Source: Liolophura sinensis | Lineage: Eukaryota; Mollusca; Polyplacophora; Chitonida; Chitonidae | Length of the DNA: 64,000 bases | Direction: 5' to 3' | Assembly (NCBI RefSeq): GCF_032854445.1 | Contig: NC_088295.1 | Location: forward strand, 16,603,385 to 16,667,384 | Part shown: piece after piece, positions 20,501 through 33,600 of the stretch | How the letters are laid out: each line of letters begins with the position of its first letter | How positions within the stretch are numbered: the first letter of the stretch is position 1 | Made by a program: the position numbers and the translations under genes | The notes under the pieces: model-generated | Told to the model about the DNA's origin: nothing | The model's database searches: none | The model's input: the letters and a program-made list of their open reading frames with translations, nothing else

Positions 20501-21595
20501 CATTCCTTAATCACCCACCCTGATCACACACAGGGGCACCTGCAGATCGGATTCCCTCGTACCACAGTAGAACACAGAACCAGTGCAAGCATCAAACAAC
20601 AGTTCAAGTGCTAACAGTTAAGATGCTTCCCTGTCTCCTGCAGCTGTACTTGACCTCTGTGAATGCTGAAGGCCATCCTGTGAGGGACACCTTTCCCCAA
20701 AAGGACCACAAGAGGTCCCAGAATTGGAAAAGCTGACCTGGTGACTCACAAATAGGAATTCTTTGACACTCCTCTGACATTCCATCCAATGCCACTGAAT
20801 ACAGTGTTTTTACTGTTTAATGCTTAAAGCAACAGCATGTACGTCAAAACATTGTCACAAAATGGTACTTGCACGCCACAAAATGTCACAACAGATGGTT
20901 TAGTAGACGGCGCCGTAAGAAAGTACTCCGTTGCACATCCGTTGTTTGAGGCTGAACATTGTTTTCATTTATCTTCTTTGTTCAGATCTATGTACAGCAG
21001 AGCCCGACATCCATGATGAACAGAGTACTTTCACACTATTGTCCCACAACAAATGTGGAGCGTTAGTTGTAAACATGTGGTTCAGAAAGAGGACGATGTC
21101 ACTCAAAGTCAGACGACTGTTAACAATGAGACTCACTACAATCCAGTGTCCTGAATCCATTTATACATGAAGCTCTGGATAACATCATACAACCTTTTGG
21201 GGTTACTTGCCAAAATTTGCTCACAAGTATGTGTAAAAGATGTAAATAGTGGTGCCGAGAAGGCTTGTTTGGCTTCCTCCTAAGATTGCATGAATCCTCT
21301 TGAAATAACGTATTAGCTTATAATGTGAGAAGTACACTCTGAAAATACTGTTGGAAACAATTAATGTTTCTGCGTGGCCAAAATGCTAATCAACTGTGAA
21401 CTGTGGAATTCAAATATGTTAATCCCTCTAGTGAATTACTGCCGAGTCATCATTTTTACCACACATGGTCCATTTTGCATAAGGAAGTCACAACATCTTC
21501 CTGTAAACATCTCATGTCTACAAAGGGTTTATTAAACTTTGGAAATAATTAACAGAAATAAACGTTTAGTCCTCTAGCTATAAGAGAAGAATGGG
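17525..21595. other. Tail-to-tail intergenic region
   Basis: Holds the 3' untranslated regions of the pseudocaspase (plus; ATTAAA near 17570, AATAAA near 17893) and RASSF (minus; AATAAA at 21533-21528, about 65 bases after the stop). Around 18120-18330 there is an inverted repeat (GTTCCAGCCAGCAG with CTGTTGGCTGGAAC). No convincing gene; the short open frames lack domains, codon character or splice support. Confidence 0.5.
21528..21533 (-). terminator. Candidate RASSF polyadenylation signal
   Basis: AATAAA on the minus strand, 63 bases past the stop codon. It is the first canonical hexamer downstream; a longer 3' end cannot be excluded. Confidence 0.4.
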
Positions 21596-21650
21596 TTATG
21601 CCTGACTTTCCCGCAATCTCTTCTTCATTATATCTCTGGCCCTCTCGTAT
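21596..21650 (-). CDS. Rassf: RASSF exon 11 (SARAH end, stop)
   Basis: Acceptor TTTATCAG. Encodes [18 protein letters not shown] followed by TAA at 21598-21596. Completes the basic end of the SARAH helix. Confidence 0.95.
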
Positions 21651-24600
21651 CTGATAAAAGGAGAACATTAGCATTTGTTATACAGCATTTTCTGATCATA
21701 CTGTCATTTTTTCAACTTTGAGTTTACGGAAAATATTCATATTAAGGTATGGAGGATCTCAATATATAAAGACCAAAACTTTTGTTTTATTACTTATTTG
21801 ACTGTGTTATGCACCATACTCAAGAGTGTTTCACTTACACGATCTGTAATACCATCCGCACATTAACGGCAGATCTTCCCACATACAACACTTGTCTGAA
21901 ATCAGCTGTACATCACAACCAAGTATTGAGTCAACATGAAAGGGTCACACAAAGCAACATACATATATTTTTTCTATATTTACATGTTTTATTGTTCTAC
22001 TTACTTTTTTTGTATTCTTGAAACCTCCAGCTCTTCATCATTTCTAAACTTCTGTAACAATCCTCGAAGGACTGCCTCTGGTAAATTAACTAACTGCTCA
22101 ACCTGAAAACAGCAAAACACAACAGTACACCTATCAGGCAGTGCACCATTTGCTCGGAAAATTGTACATTATACTATCATGTAAACATCCAATACAGTTT
22201 GACACCAAGCTGGAGTAACTACCACGATGCAATGGTTCAGGCAGCTACATCATATCCTTAACACAACTCTATATCTTAGGCCTCCTTTGTAAGGTTGTGT
22301 GACAGCATACTTTCATGATCAAACTCTTTGACAGCACTAGCTCTGCTCCACTGACTTGGACTATATGATATACCACTGCCTTAAAAAACACCAATCAACC
22401 AAGCTAGATAGCTAAAGAAGCCGGAAGTTATGTCAGATAAACCAGGTACCTTCTTTTACTGCTCCAACTCCTTCTTTTCTGAAGTATTCAAAGGATGACA
22501 GTAATAAACATTTGAATCACTCTTTATTGACGAACATTTTAAAAGAGTACATTTGAAAAGTCTAACCACAAGTGATGGTGGCTATTCTAAATAAGGTCAC
22601 AGACTGTGATAAGTCCAATGGTGATCAATGCCCTGTGGAGGTGACTGAGCACATGCCACTGGGGATTTTGTCCATTAATTAGTTGCCCATATTCCTCTGA
22701 GTTACCTCCCTTGGTTGGCGGCCACTACCCCTGATAGTCTCATGCAGTTTTCCATGCTATTCACAATGAATTCTATCCACTGATCTGAAATGAGTGTGTC
22801 CCTTAATTTACTTTACCTGTCAGTGTGAAGTCTACAGTCATCGTCTGTATGTTTCAACTCAGTCAGTACAATTTAACCGTTCTGTTTAACAGTTTCAATA
22901 TTGCTAACACAACCTGTACAATCTTACAAAAGTCATTGCTTTACCTACAATGATAGACCAATGTATTAAACATTGTAAACGTTAACAGAAAGATAGAACT
23001 GTTTAAAGTGCATTATGTTCTCACCTCTTCAGGCAACTGCTCCTGTGGCTCTGCTTGTATTTCTGTCACTTCTGTAAATGAGACGTTCTCAGGCACACGT
23101 GGTTCCACCACCTCAGGTAATGGCAGTGTATTCCAGGCTTCGGTTGGCACCTCGGGAACCGTCTTCTCTTTGATAAACACCTTTCCAGCTTTTTCATCAC
23201 ATCCTAGCAACAGTTTCTCTATCAAGGGAAATTCTGATTCTCGCAAAAGTGTTGGTTCTGAAGGAAGAAAAACGCAAAAGTGTTGGTTCTGAAGGGAGAA
23301 AAACGAAAATGTGAATACCTTCATTCATTTAATTACAGGAAAGACATGGCAGTCACAAAATGTACGCACATTGTACAGAATGACAAAATCTGCTAAAATA
23401 AGTCCTATTCACTTAGGTTTCACAAAACAGTCAAGACAATTTCACCTGTGTATACACACACAACTGTCAAAATAACTCCCAAGAACTTCCAACTTCTAAT
23501 GCAGAATGAAGACAAAACTTAACAATAGCTTTGTTCTAAATAAAGCTCAACAAATTTAGTAATATATTAACTAAATATTCATAATATCAATAACAGAACT
23601 TGGTCAATATTTCTTAGCATAAACAAAGCACATTATGCTTATGACAATCATTAAACTTTCTAGGCAGTCTTGATCTAATTAAGCAGATGTGCGATACAGG
23701 CAACAGGACTTTGTGCTGAGAACCTCACCTCCTTCATCTGGGACAATGTACAGTGAATATTCTCCTGGCTGGTTTTCAACCTACGAGCAGAGAACAAAAT
23801 ATATTTAATTTCTCATCTCCTTGTTTTTCAACACATAATATGTGACAATATGCACAGAAACACTGCTTTGATAAAGCTGCATTTTATACATAAACGTTCA
23901 TACATAAATATACACATATACAAATAATGACATCGGAAAATAATTTTACAACAATGACTCAGAAATTCAACTTGTGTTCTCTGATGGGCAGCACGCAGTT
24001 TACCTTAAATTTTTCTAGCAGAGTTCTTATGACCTCGGATGTTGGCATGGCGCTGGTGACAGTCACACTGGTGCAGCTTCCTATTACAGGAACAAATACC
24101 CGTGTCTGTCAAAGCAACAAGCAAAACATAATTTCTTTCACAATTTTTTTAAACCATTAATCACCTTTCTTAAAATATTACTGTAAGCCTCACAATACTA
24201 ATGGTCAACTAATTAATAATTTTATTTTTCCCTTTTTTTTTTTGGTTTGGTAGTAATGCATTGGAAAAGCCCTAAAATTCAAATTTTGACCACCTTATAA
24301 ATGTTACCTTAAGGCAAATGTATAAAAACTTCAACCTGCAATGACGAGGTTATAAAATTTGAGGTAAGTCAGAAAGAGCTTTGTGAAACTGGCTACAAAC
24401 TTGTGAAAATGAACTTACATCATTGTTGTAAATATGACCATTAATGGAAGCCCTCTTCCAACGGTTGCCTTGGTCACCCCTGTAAGCCACCGTGTTGAAT
24501 TTCCGAATGCCTCTGTTCCGTCTCAGCACCACGGTTGTGTCATCTGAGGTGGAGGGGGAGAGTAAAGCACTGTCATCCAGGCCACGGCTAATTGTCACTT

Positions 24601-27600
24601 TGGGGGGTGTCTGATAATACAGAATCAAAATTCTTATGTTCTGCACTACCAATACGCATTCAGATTTGCATTCAGTAAATGAGGAAATATGAATTCTTTA
24701 AGCTTACAGTTATGTTTCTTTTCTTTATTCAATGGGTGTTCAATACCATTCTCAAGAATTTTTAACTCCCGTGTTTATGGATGGAGAAAACAAGGCAGAG
24801 CTTGCATGGTAGAAACCACCAACCTCCACAAGGTAACTGATGTAAAGCCACAGCCACAAGACTCCTGGCTCAAAACCGTGGTTGCACTATCCTGATAACA
24901 TATTTTATGTGCATTTTTAGCATTTCCTGGAGTTGAAAGTTGATTTCAGAAATATGCTCTTCATAACACGTAGCAGTTTTCAGCAACTGTTGTTCCATAC
25001 ATAGGTACAGGCATATCAGTGATGAAGAATTCTGCAGCAGACCAAATAAACTTTCTATACAGCCAGAATGGCAGACCTCCCTTAGAAGCTGATACCTTAC
25101 TCAAATGTTAATCACGTGCACCTGATATCACAGCTGCACAGTTTGATATGCATTACTGGGATGCAGAACAGCAGTTGTAATTCTTCACTGGTTTGTACGT
25201 TTATCGGATGTTTTTAATGAAGCAATTTAACAGGCTAAATCTCTCCATACATACTCCTTACCATCAGCCACTCCTTCACAAACTTTGCGCAAATTATTTA
25301 AAAGCGGAAACTTTACATAATGATAACTGGAAAGCTAAAGAATAGGGTACATATATACAGACTTGTGGTGCATTTAACCATGGCCAGGTTAAAGCTCTCA
25401 ACCTAAAGGTAGCTGATAGCCTAAGCCTATGCTAGTCAAACACTTCATTTCAGTTACCTACACTTATTTTACCTACAAGCATTTGACACACACTGTACTT
25501 GAATGTACAGCGATCATCTTTCAAAGCAGTCATAAGATCATGACCAGCATAACAGAAACTCAGAGGCTTGTGGAAGATATGTTTTAAAACTTAAAGAAAT
25601 TGTTACAAAGCTGAGCTCGGATGTTCTGCTTCAGTTCACAAGAGCTTGATTCATGTACCATTCAATCTTTCACTGCATCACTATACATATATATATATAT
25701 ATATACATATACACTATTCTAGGGTATACTTCCCAATGGCAATGCCCAACCACTTTCACTATACCTACACACCCTGCTTTGAAAGCAAATACTCTTACCT
25801 TCTCATAGTTTTCATAACATACATATATATGACAAACTAATACTCCTTTGAGATTCAGCCCTACAACTTCAGAGGGAACAACCATTGCTATCAAATGTCC
25901 ATTTTTGAGACCCACCCTTTATTCAAACACATGAACACACATTGGGTAGAGCCCAATTAAGTAATGGTTAGACTGTATTAAACATCTATATTGTAACATG
26001 CTAGGGGTAACATGTTTAACAGCTTAGGGTGTCACCCTCTACACCAGGTGACACACCACGGTATCTCGATTATGGGGCAAACAGGTCCCACCTGGGTTTG
26101 AGGGACACAGATTGAAGCAATATTTGTACATCTATGTTATGTTGAGAATACTTTCCATAATTCAGTATAAACATGTTCTTGGCTCTATATAAAGACAGAT
26201 CATAAATGTGTATCTTCATGACCTTCATACAATGTAGAGTTATTACAGAAATCGAGGGCAGTCACAAATGACCAGCTATAATCTTTCAAGGTACTGAAGG
26301 TACAAACTGGAAATTAAATACAAGTGACCGGTGCAAAATATACAAATGAACGGGTAAATTTTCACAAGAATGTTTATTTTCCTAGAGACATGGACATGCT
26401 TCATTACTGTCAGATGATTGGGTATTTTACAAAGGTTTTTTTGTCATAGTTGTATTCTTATCAAATCGGAATTGAAGTATAAGTGAAGATTTTCAAAATC
26501 AGTTAGAAAGCAAGTTTATCAAATTTTAGCAACTATCAAATCAACCAAGGAATCAGGTCTTTTTCTTTCTAAAGTTGATAAAAAGGTTTTTTGGTTTCAC
26601 AATAAACCTGTCTCCCATATGTTAAAATAACTCCACATAGCATCCACATGTGTTAACCACACTGTAATACACATGCACGTGCCACCCAAAACTGGAAATA
26701 TCATTTTGTATTAATTCTTTCAGACCTTCACCTTCATACACTTCAGTGCCAAACCTGCCCTATCTATCAGCCCCTTTAGCAACTGTTTCATTCTGTATAT
26801 TTTTAACATACCTTAACAATTAAAAGATATTTCAAATGAACACATGGAAACTTTTTTTTCTCTAAATTTATATATAATCAAGCCAGAACATTTCTGCTGG
26901 TCTGTAGGTTTAAAACAAAACAAAAAAACAACAAAAGTTTATAGTCAGAACAATTTTTACTATAAGAATTATTCATGAAATGCACCATTTACTTTTAAAA
27001 CTTTATGTTCTTCTAAGATTGCGATCACTATTTTCAAGATAAATTTTGTATTCTACACAGAAACGATGAGGGCTATAGCGCCATAATGTGAATCACAGGA
27101 AAAATTATGAAAAATTTCATTATGAAGTTTTGTTAAAGAGGGTTCAGGTCACTAAGACATGTAGACACATTTTCCCTTCATCACAAACCATGGAAATACT
27201 TCATTAGTAACACTGAAATAAAAACACAGGAAAAGAAAAGCTAATATCCCTGTTATGTCTTCATTATAATCATGTTATTCAACAGGTTATCTAAATCAAT
27301 TATCCACAGAAAACAGTCTCCCATAGCTATATGCCCTTAACATGACGAACTCTTTACAAAAACACTAACACAATATTAGGTCAACTATCCACACTCCAAA
27401 CTTTACAAAGTAGGCCGGCGTGCATATATGTATGCTGAACCTAAAATAAAACCCCTAATGTAGAAGGATGGAACCCCAAAAGATCAAACAACAGCTGTAT
27501 TTCTAAAAATACTAAGCCTAGATGTTGTAGTTACAAACAAACTACATCTTGCTCATCCAACAATCTGTGGGCAACAGGTTTAAATGTGGATGAATACAGC

Positions 27601-30600
27601 ATGGTGGTCGTATGTAGAAACAATATGTATACAAAAGGGTTACAACAACTCTGGAAGACACCAATAATCCACTTACAATAACGTGAAGTCCAATGATGTC
27701 AGAATAATGGAAAAAGTAACAAATCACAGACTTTAACTGAGATTTTAGAATGCTTTTGTTAGATCCTTAGAGTAGATATCTCCTGCAGGTAATGTTAGGG
27801 AATCTGGATAAACTCATTTGGGAGCTAGTGTTACCTAAGTAAAATGGAAATACTGAAAGTTCCATGGACCTATTCAGGGATCTGAACGCAGGTGCGTGAT
27901 GACGTGAATTCAAAATGAGTATTACAGCTTTTTAGATAACCCTGTTGAATTTAAACCTCTTGAAAGAGTCAGGGAATTTCAACCATAAATAGCATCACCA
28001 CAGAGAGCTCCAACACACCTTAGCCTATTTCATATGTTTTTGCATATAATGAATAATTCACGTATCTGAAAAAAACATTGCACAGTACTGTACCTTTAGA
28101 GAGATGTCTTCTTTTGTAGGGGTGAGGGCCCCATTGCGGATAGCATGGTAGTAACTGTGCCTCCATGTCCGTGAAGGTGCCGGGGACGGGATGGGGTTCA
28201 CTTCATCGCATTGCTTCAACTGTATGGGTTCTCCAAACCCCAGTAGATCCTCAGGGCCCACAGATGATTGTATCACCTTGTCATTCTTAACAGAGAAACA
28301 GGAAACTTCAGACATAATGATTTATTTGTAAGCATAGTTGCATCAGTATCCTAAAAAGGAACAGTGTAGGCCCATATGTAATTCTGGTTGTATCATAAGC
28401 ACATGTACCTCATCACCAATATATATGAGGTGACATAAATGGTCACGGGAAACTTGTACAATGAAAGTGTTCATCTAGCTTAAGATACCTGTTATCGTTT
28501 GCCACTAGACATTTCTTAAATTTTGATGACATTTTGAGATGCTTAGAATGATCTACTGGACAGAATTTATAACTCTAACAAGAAGCAGTTCTCTGAATGT
28601 AGTGGTCACATTTTCACATAAATAGACAAGTGCCATATAAACATGTAGAGAGAGAGAGAGACAAGCAAGCCTACTTAGCTGTTGAAAAGAATTGTCCATC
28701 TTGGTTTTATATTTCCATAGATATGCCTTGATAACATGTCTGTGTATAGGGAATAGATGAACAAGGGACCAAATGATTGACCAAAATTGAGTCATTAAAA
28801 TGACAATGAGGGGTAATGTAGCAAAAAAAAAAGTGCCCCACTAAAAATTATTTTTATTGTTTATTCATAATGTTGATTTCTTTAAAATACCCATCTCCTT
28901 CATTACCAAGAGATGAAAGAAAAAAACATTTCTCTATCAACCAACCCTATTTTCTTACGGGATTGCTTTCCTCTCCACAAAATTTTTTCAACGATAGCCT
29001 GAACATAGAGAATTTGAAAGTCCATGTGACATGTCACCTTACAATTACATGTAGCCTGAGAGCTGGGGGTGGACTACTGATCAGATTTCCAGCCCAACAC
29101 AGTTTTACTTGTATACCAGTACATGCAGCTTGTATGTACATGTATGTGTACAGAGAGCATGGAGACCCACAATAATGCATCCTGTACACAGCCTCATAAC
29201 CTGCCATCTGACATGTAAGTCTGACAGTTTGGACATGTTTATTACATCCCGTGGTCAGACACTGCATCTACACATATCCATACCAGAATATATAAATGTC
29301 AAAAATCCTCTTCAATCATGTAGATTAGAATACTTAATCCGGTTTTGTAACATAATTATATACTAGCACATCTATAACAGCACGAAAAAAGAAGAAACAA
29401 AGAAACTTTTGTGCTCTAAATGATGAATACTAACACACCCGTGAGCAGCTTGTACATTTTGTAGCATTAATCAGTGTCTGAAGACGAATACTGATGGTCA
29501 CAGAAGTTTTTACAGATGTACACTTTCTTTATAGGACACACTACACATGCCTTTACATGTACATGAGTGCCCATGTTGGATTGATTAACACATATCTAAA
29601 TCTAGCTTCTTGACATGACAGGTCTCTATGTAATACAAGTAATCCAATACTTCTGACAAATTGTTCTAAAAAAAATCCAGAAGAATAACACTGAAAAAGC
29701 CAGCGAATGTCACGAAATCTAATGAGGGCAACCACTGCCAACCTTTTTAATATATACCGGCACAAAAAACGGAGAAAAGTGTACACTTCATTCTGGAATG
29801 CTGACTGAACTATTTTTGAATTGAATTGAACATGAAGGTTAACAAAGACTCCTTTAATTATTACATGCATGTAAATCACCACTACTCAACTTTCCCTCAG
29901 ACCAATGTTCATTATGCATGTATGTCACTGTGTTACAAATATACAATGTACAGCTTGCTTAAAAAAGGCAATACCAACTAGGGTGGCCCAAAACTCATGC
30001 ACTACATATACATATAAATATATTTACAAGATATGATCATTACATTCATTTTTCTATAATTTTATAACATTAATGATGGAGGAGAGACATATTATAGAAT
30101 CTGCTAATTATAACCTAAACCACGGCTTTGTCAGATTTTAGACAGCCAAATATTTGGCAAGCTTGCCATTTAAAATTAATTTCAACAACAAAATGAAATT
30201 CATCGTCACTTTAAATTGACAGTAACTTTATTAACACAATGTTCACAATTATGGGAACTCTCTATGGAAGTATTTCAAGAAGTGGCTTAGAAGTTCCGAT
30301 TACTTTGTCTGTAATACTATCACTCATCATACAACTTTTAAACACCCTTGTGATAGGTCAGTAAAATCTCAATAAAGTGTTCAACTGCAGGTTTAGGTGA
30401 ACTTATATGCAAATGAGTTAACAACAAATAGACCACAGTCTTTCCTACAAAAGACTTCATACTGCACTGGTAAATAATCACTCAAATCCTGATTGGACTC
30501 TATCAACGATTGCTCCCCAATCAGGACAATCACTTGTGAGTATGTCCACATCACACATGAACTCATACACAATAAATGTACCCTATTTCTTCTAAAATTT

Positions 30601-33600
30601 GGAGCATCTAGTCTGCTCGTTTTAGCCAATATAAATGTAATTCTGGTAGGAACATTGAGTTTCTTTTATCTTACATGGTTAGACCATCTAATGAACAACA
30701 TACTCATATCTTTACTTTTCCAAAAGGCTGGTAAAGAAATGTAATGTTCTAATTCTCAACACTACTAATATCTGTCCAATATTTTAGAAGAATTAGAGTA
30801 TGCGCCACCACTCTAAATTCAGTGCTACTTTTTCTATGTACATGCAAGTCTTAATTCTGCCCATTTAAAATGATACACAGTCATATACATAACCTGTAAG
30901 TGTCTGCATAACTGAACGAATACAACAATGTATTTTATACATTACAATGAAAAGTGTTCTGTACATCTGAGATTAAAGAAAAAATGTTTATCCCAGCCTT
31001 ATACACTTGTACTCCTACACAACATGCTAATGTCTGCATTTTTTTTTTTTCACATCACATACAGTTCTACTACATTTATCCTACAGATCAGATTCCAAGT
31101 GTTAAAGGTACCCTATTCTGCTGGCGTCAACACTGGCCTGAGGTCAGATTGTGTAAACAGAGCCCTGCGTTATCAAGGTGAAAAATTAATGGCCAGCGAC
31201 CAGAGCCTTAACTCTCAGGCATGCTGTATTACCCCCAGTTAAGACACAAGCAACAACGCAAAAGTGCTGGGAAACATGACCATGTGTGCTCTTGACAGGT
31301 ACATGTAAGACTATTTTATTCAGGTAGAACAGCATACAAATGCAATATGTTTTAACCTAGAACGAAAACAATGCCTGCTTTGGTTTTTACATTTTCATGG
31401 CAAGCAACATGGGCACATGTTCATGCATATTTATATAAATACATGTACACTGTTTGCATGTAAACAATAACAAAGTAAACAATGGTTAACAATTAAGGTC
31501 ATGGTACAAGTGGATGTACATGTACACATGAGAAAAACTTGAAAACAAAAGATGAAACACATTTGCAATGAATCATGTTTCTGAGGTGTAGACTGTAACC
31601 CCCATGCACACATTGCTAACACTGTCAAGGCCAAAGATGGAGAAAATAGGTAGGATCAACAACAACAATAAACACAGCTTCCAGCACATGGCAGATCTGC
31701 GGGGCTTGTTCAAACACTGACCTCAAACAAGGGACAGTTGTGTTCGTGATTGCTGTGTTTACAATAGTCATGTAAACTTGGGAGCTTTGCACAGCACTCA
31801 TGCATGTGCTGTGTATTTTTTATGTTATCAAAGCTAAATATCTACTCTTCATACACAAGTTATGTGACTGAATTTGAATATGTGTAACAAAAGAGTTCCC
31901 TATTGTTTATAGTCTCATACTTTGACAAAATGCAAATCAAGCAGTAAACAAATCAGCAGAACACCATTATGACAATCAATAAAATGAAATTCAACATGTG
32001 AAAGTTTTTGCAATTGGATAATGGTAGATCTTCTCTGATTTATAGTAAATTTGTGTTTCATCAATATTATCATGAGATGTGGTCACTATAAATGACGTCT
32101 GAGTGATAAGACATTGACACTCACCTTTTCCTCAGACAGTCTACAGTGCGACCTCCCATTGGTCAGTTGACTGTTATAAGCCTCTAACTTGGCCTGCAGG
32201 TCCGATCTAAAAATAAGGTAACAACAACGTCTTTACTATACATGTCACATGTAACACAGGGGAACATATCACACAGGTGAAGTACTGTAGAACCTCACCA
32301 TAACTATGATTACATGTACTTACTTATTTATTGGATTTCAAGAATATTTCACATACATGTATACAACGGCAGCCAGCATTATAGGGGGTGGGGGGGAGGC
32401 AGACCCATGACAATCCGCAGGTTGCTACAAGACTTCTCCACATACAGCCTGGGAGGAAGCCAGCATGAGCTGGACTTGAACTGACTATGATTAAGATCTA
32501 GTTCAACTTAAAAAACTAAAGGTTCCACTGACATATCTTTTTGTAGTTTTTTCCCCATCCTGATCCTTAACATACAGCTACAATTAAAACAGCCAAACCA
32601 GTGTCAAATTCCAAATCTTCCCTGCATCTACACATGTACATGTATATAAAATAATTAATGATGTAAAAACATACAAATTCATGTTATTTACATGCAGATT
32701 TAGGGCTCATAAATGTGGGTAAAATATGGAGCAAGTTAATTGTAATATGTACTGCTGGAGTTTGTGGTAGTGATGTAGATTTAATCTGGCTGATGCGATT
32801 AGAACAGATTAGATGGTTGATGAAGCAACAGAGCCTGAGGCTGTGTCACCTGGACTATCAGGTAATGACTGTCAAACCAAAGAGCTTGTAAACCGAGACC
32901 CTCTAGGGACACCATGATAGTACTCTCATTAGTATAGTAGTATTTAATCATAACTCTCTAACCACTCAAATTTATTACAACCCAGGATATGATGACATGG
33001 TACATAAGTGCTTCCTGTAAAGTCCTGTACCTATAGTGTGATCCAAGCATTCCACTACATCTAATTAACAACAAAATATTTATTTATTTGATCAGTGTTT
33101 CACGCCACACTCAAGAATAGTTAACTTATATAATGGTGGCCATCATTATGGTGGGAGGAAACTGGGGAAACCCACGGCCATCCACAGGTTGTTGGCAGAA
33201 CTTTCCACATATGGTAATAACAAAATAAGACAGATCTGTTTGGATTTTAGCACATCTTATTTTAACTGCAGTGTTTTCATTCATCAGGTACTGGCTGCAT
33301 ATATAAACTATAATTCCTTATAGTCATGTTATTTTCCAGTTCCTAACTGAAAATCTACACTCAAAACAGTAAATGGCTCCTAAAATGACATCAGAAGTGT
33401 GCCAGAGACAAGTTCTTGAGGACACTGGCACAATAATGTGGACAGAGGAGTGTTTAATTACAAGCATTAGCAGTGTAATCTCAGACTTTCTACTTAAAGG
33501 TGCAGGCCTAGAGATTCAACACACGTGTGGTGAAAGACCAAACAGAACAGCTCTCTTCTCAGGCATCAGCAGCACTATCCCCTGGCTACAGAAACTGACG

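Larger units (their letters stand above)
22103..32124 (-). other. RASSF introns 4-9
   Basis: The long ones are 24611-28093 and 28286-32124. They hold the second copy of the dispersed repeat at 30603-30808, short TA runs near 25687-25704 and many short GTACATGTAC palindromes. No nested gene is supported. Confidence 0.5.
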
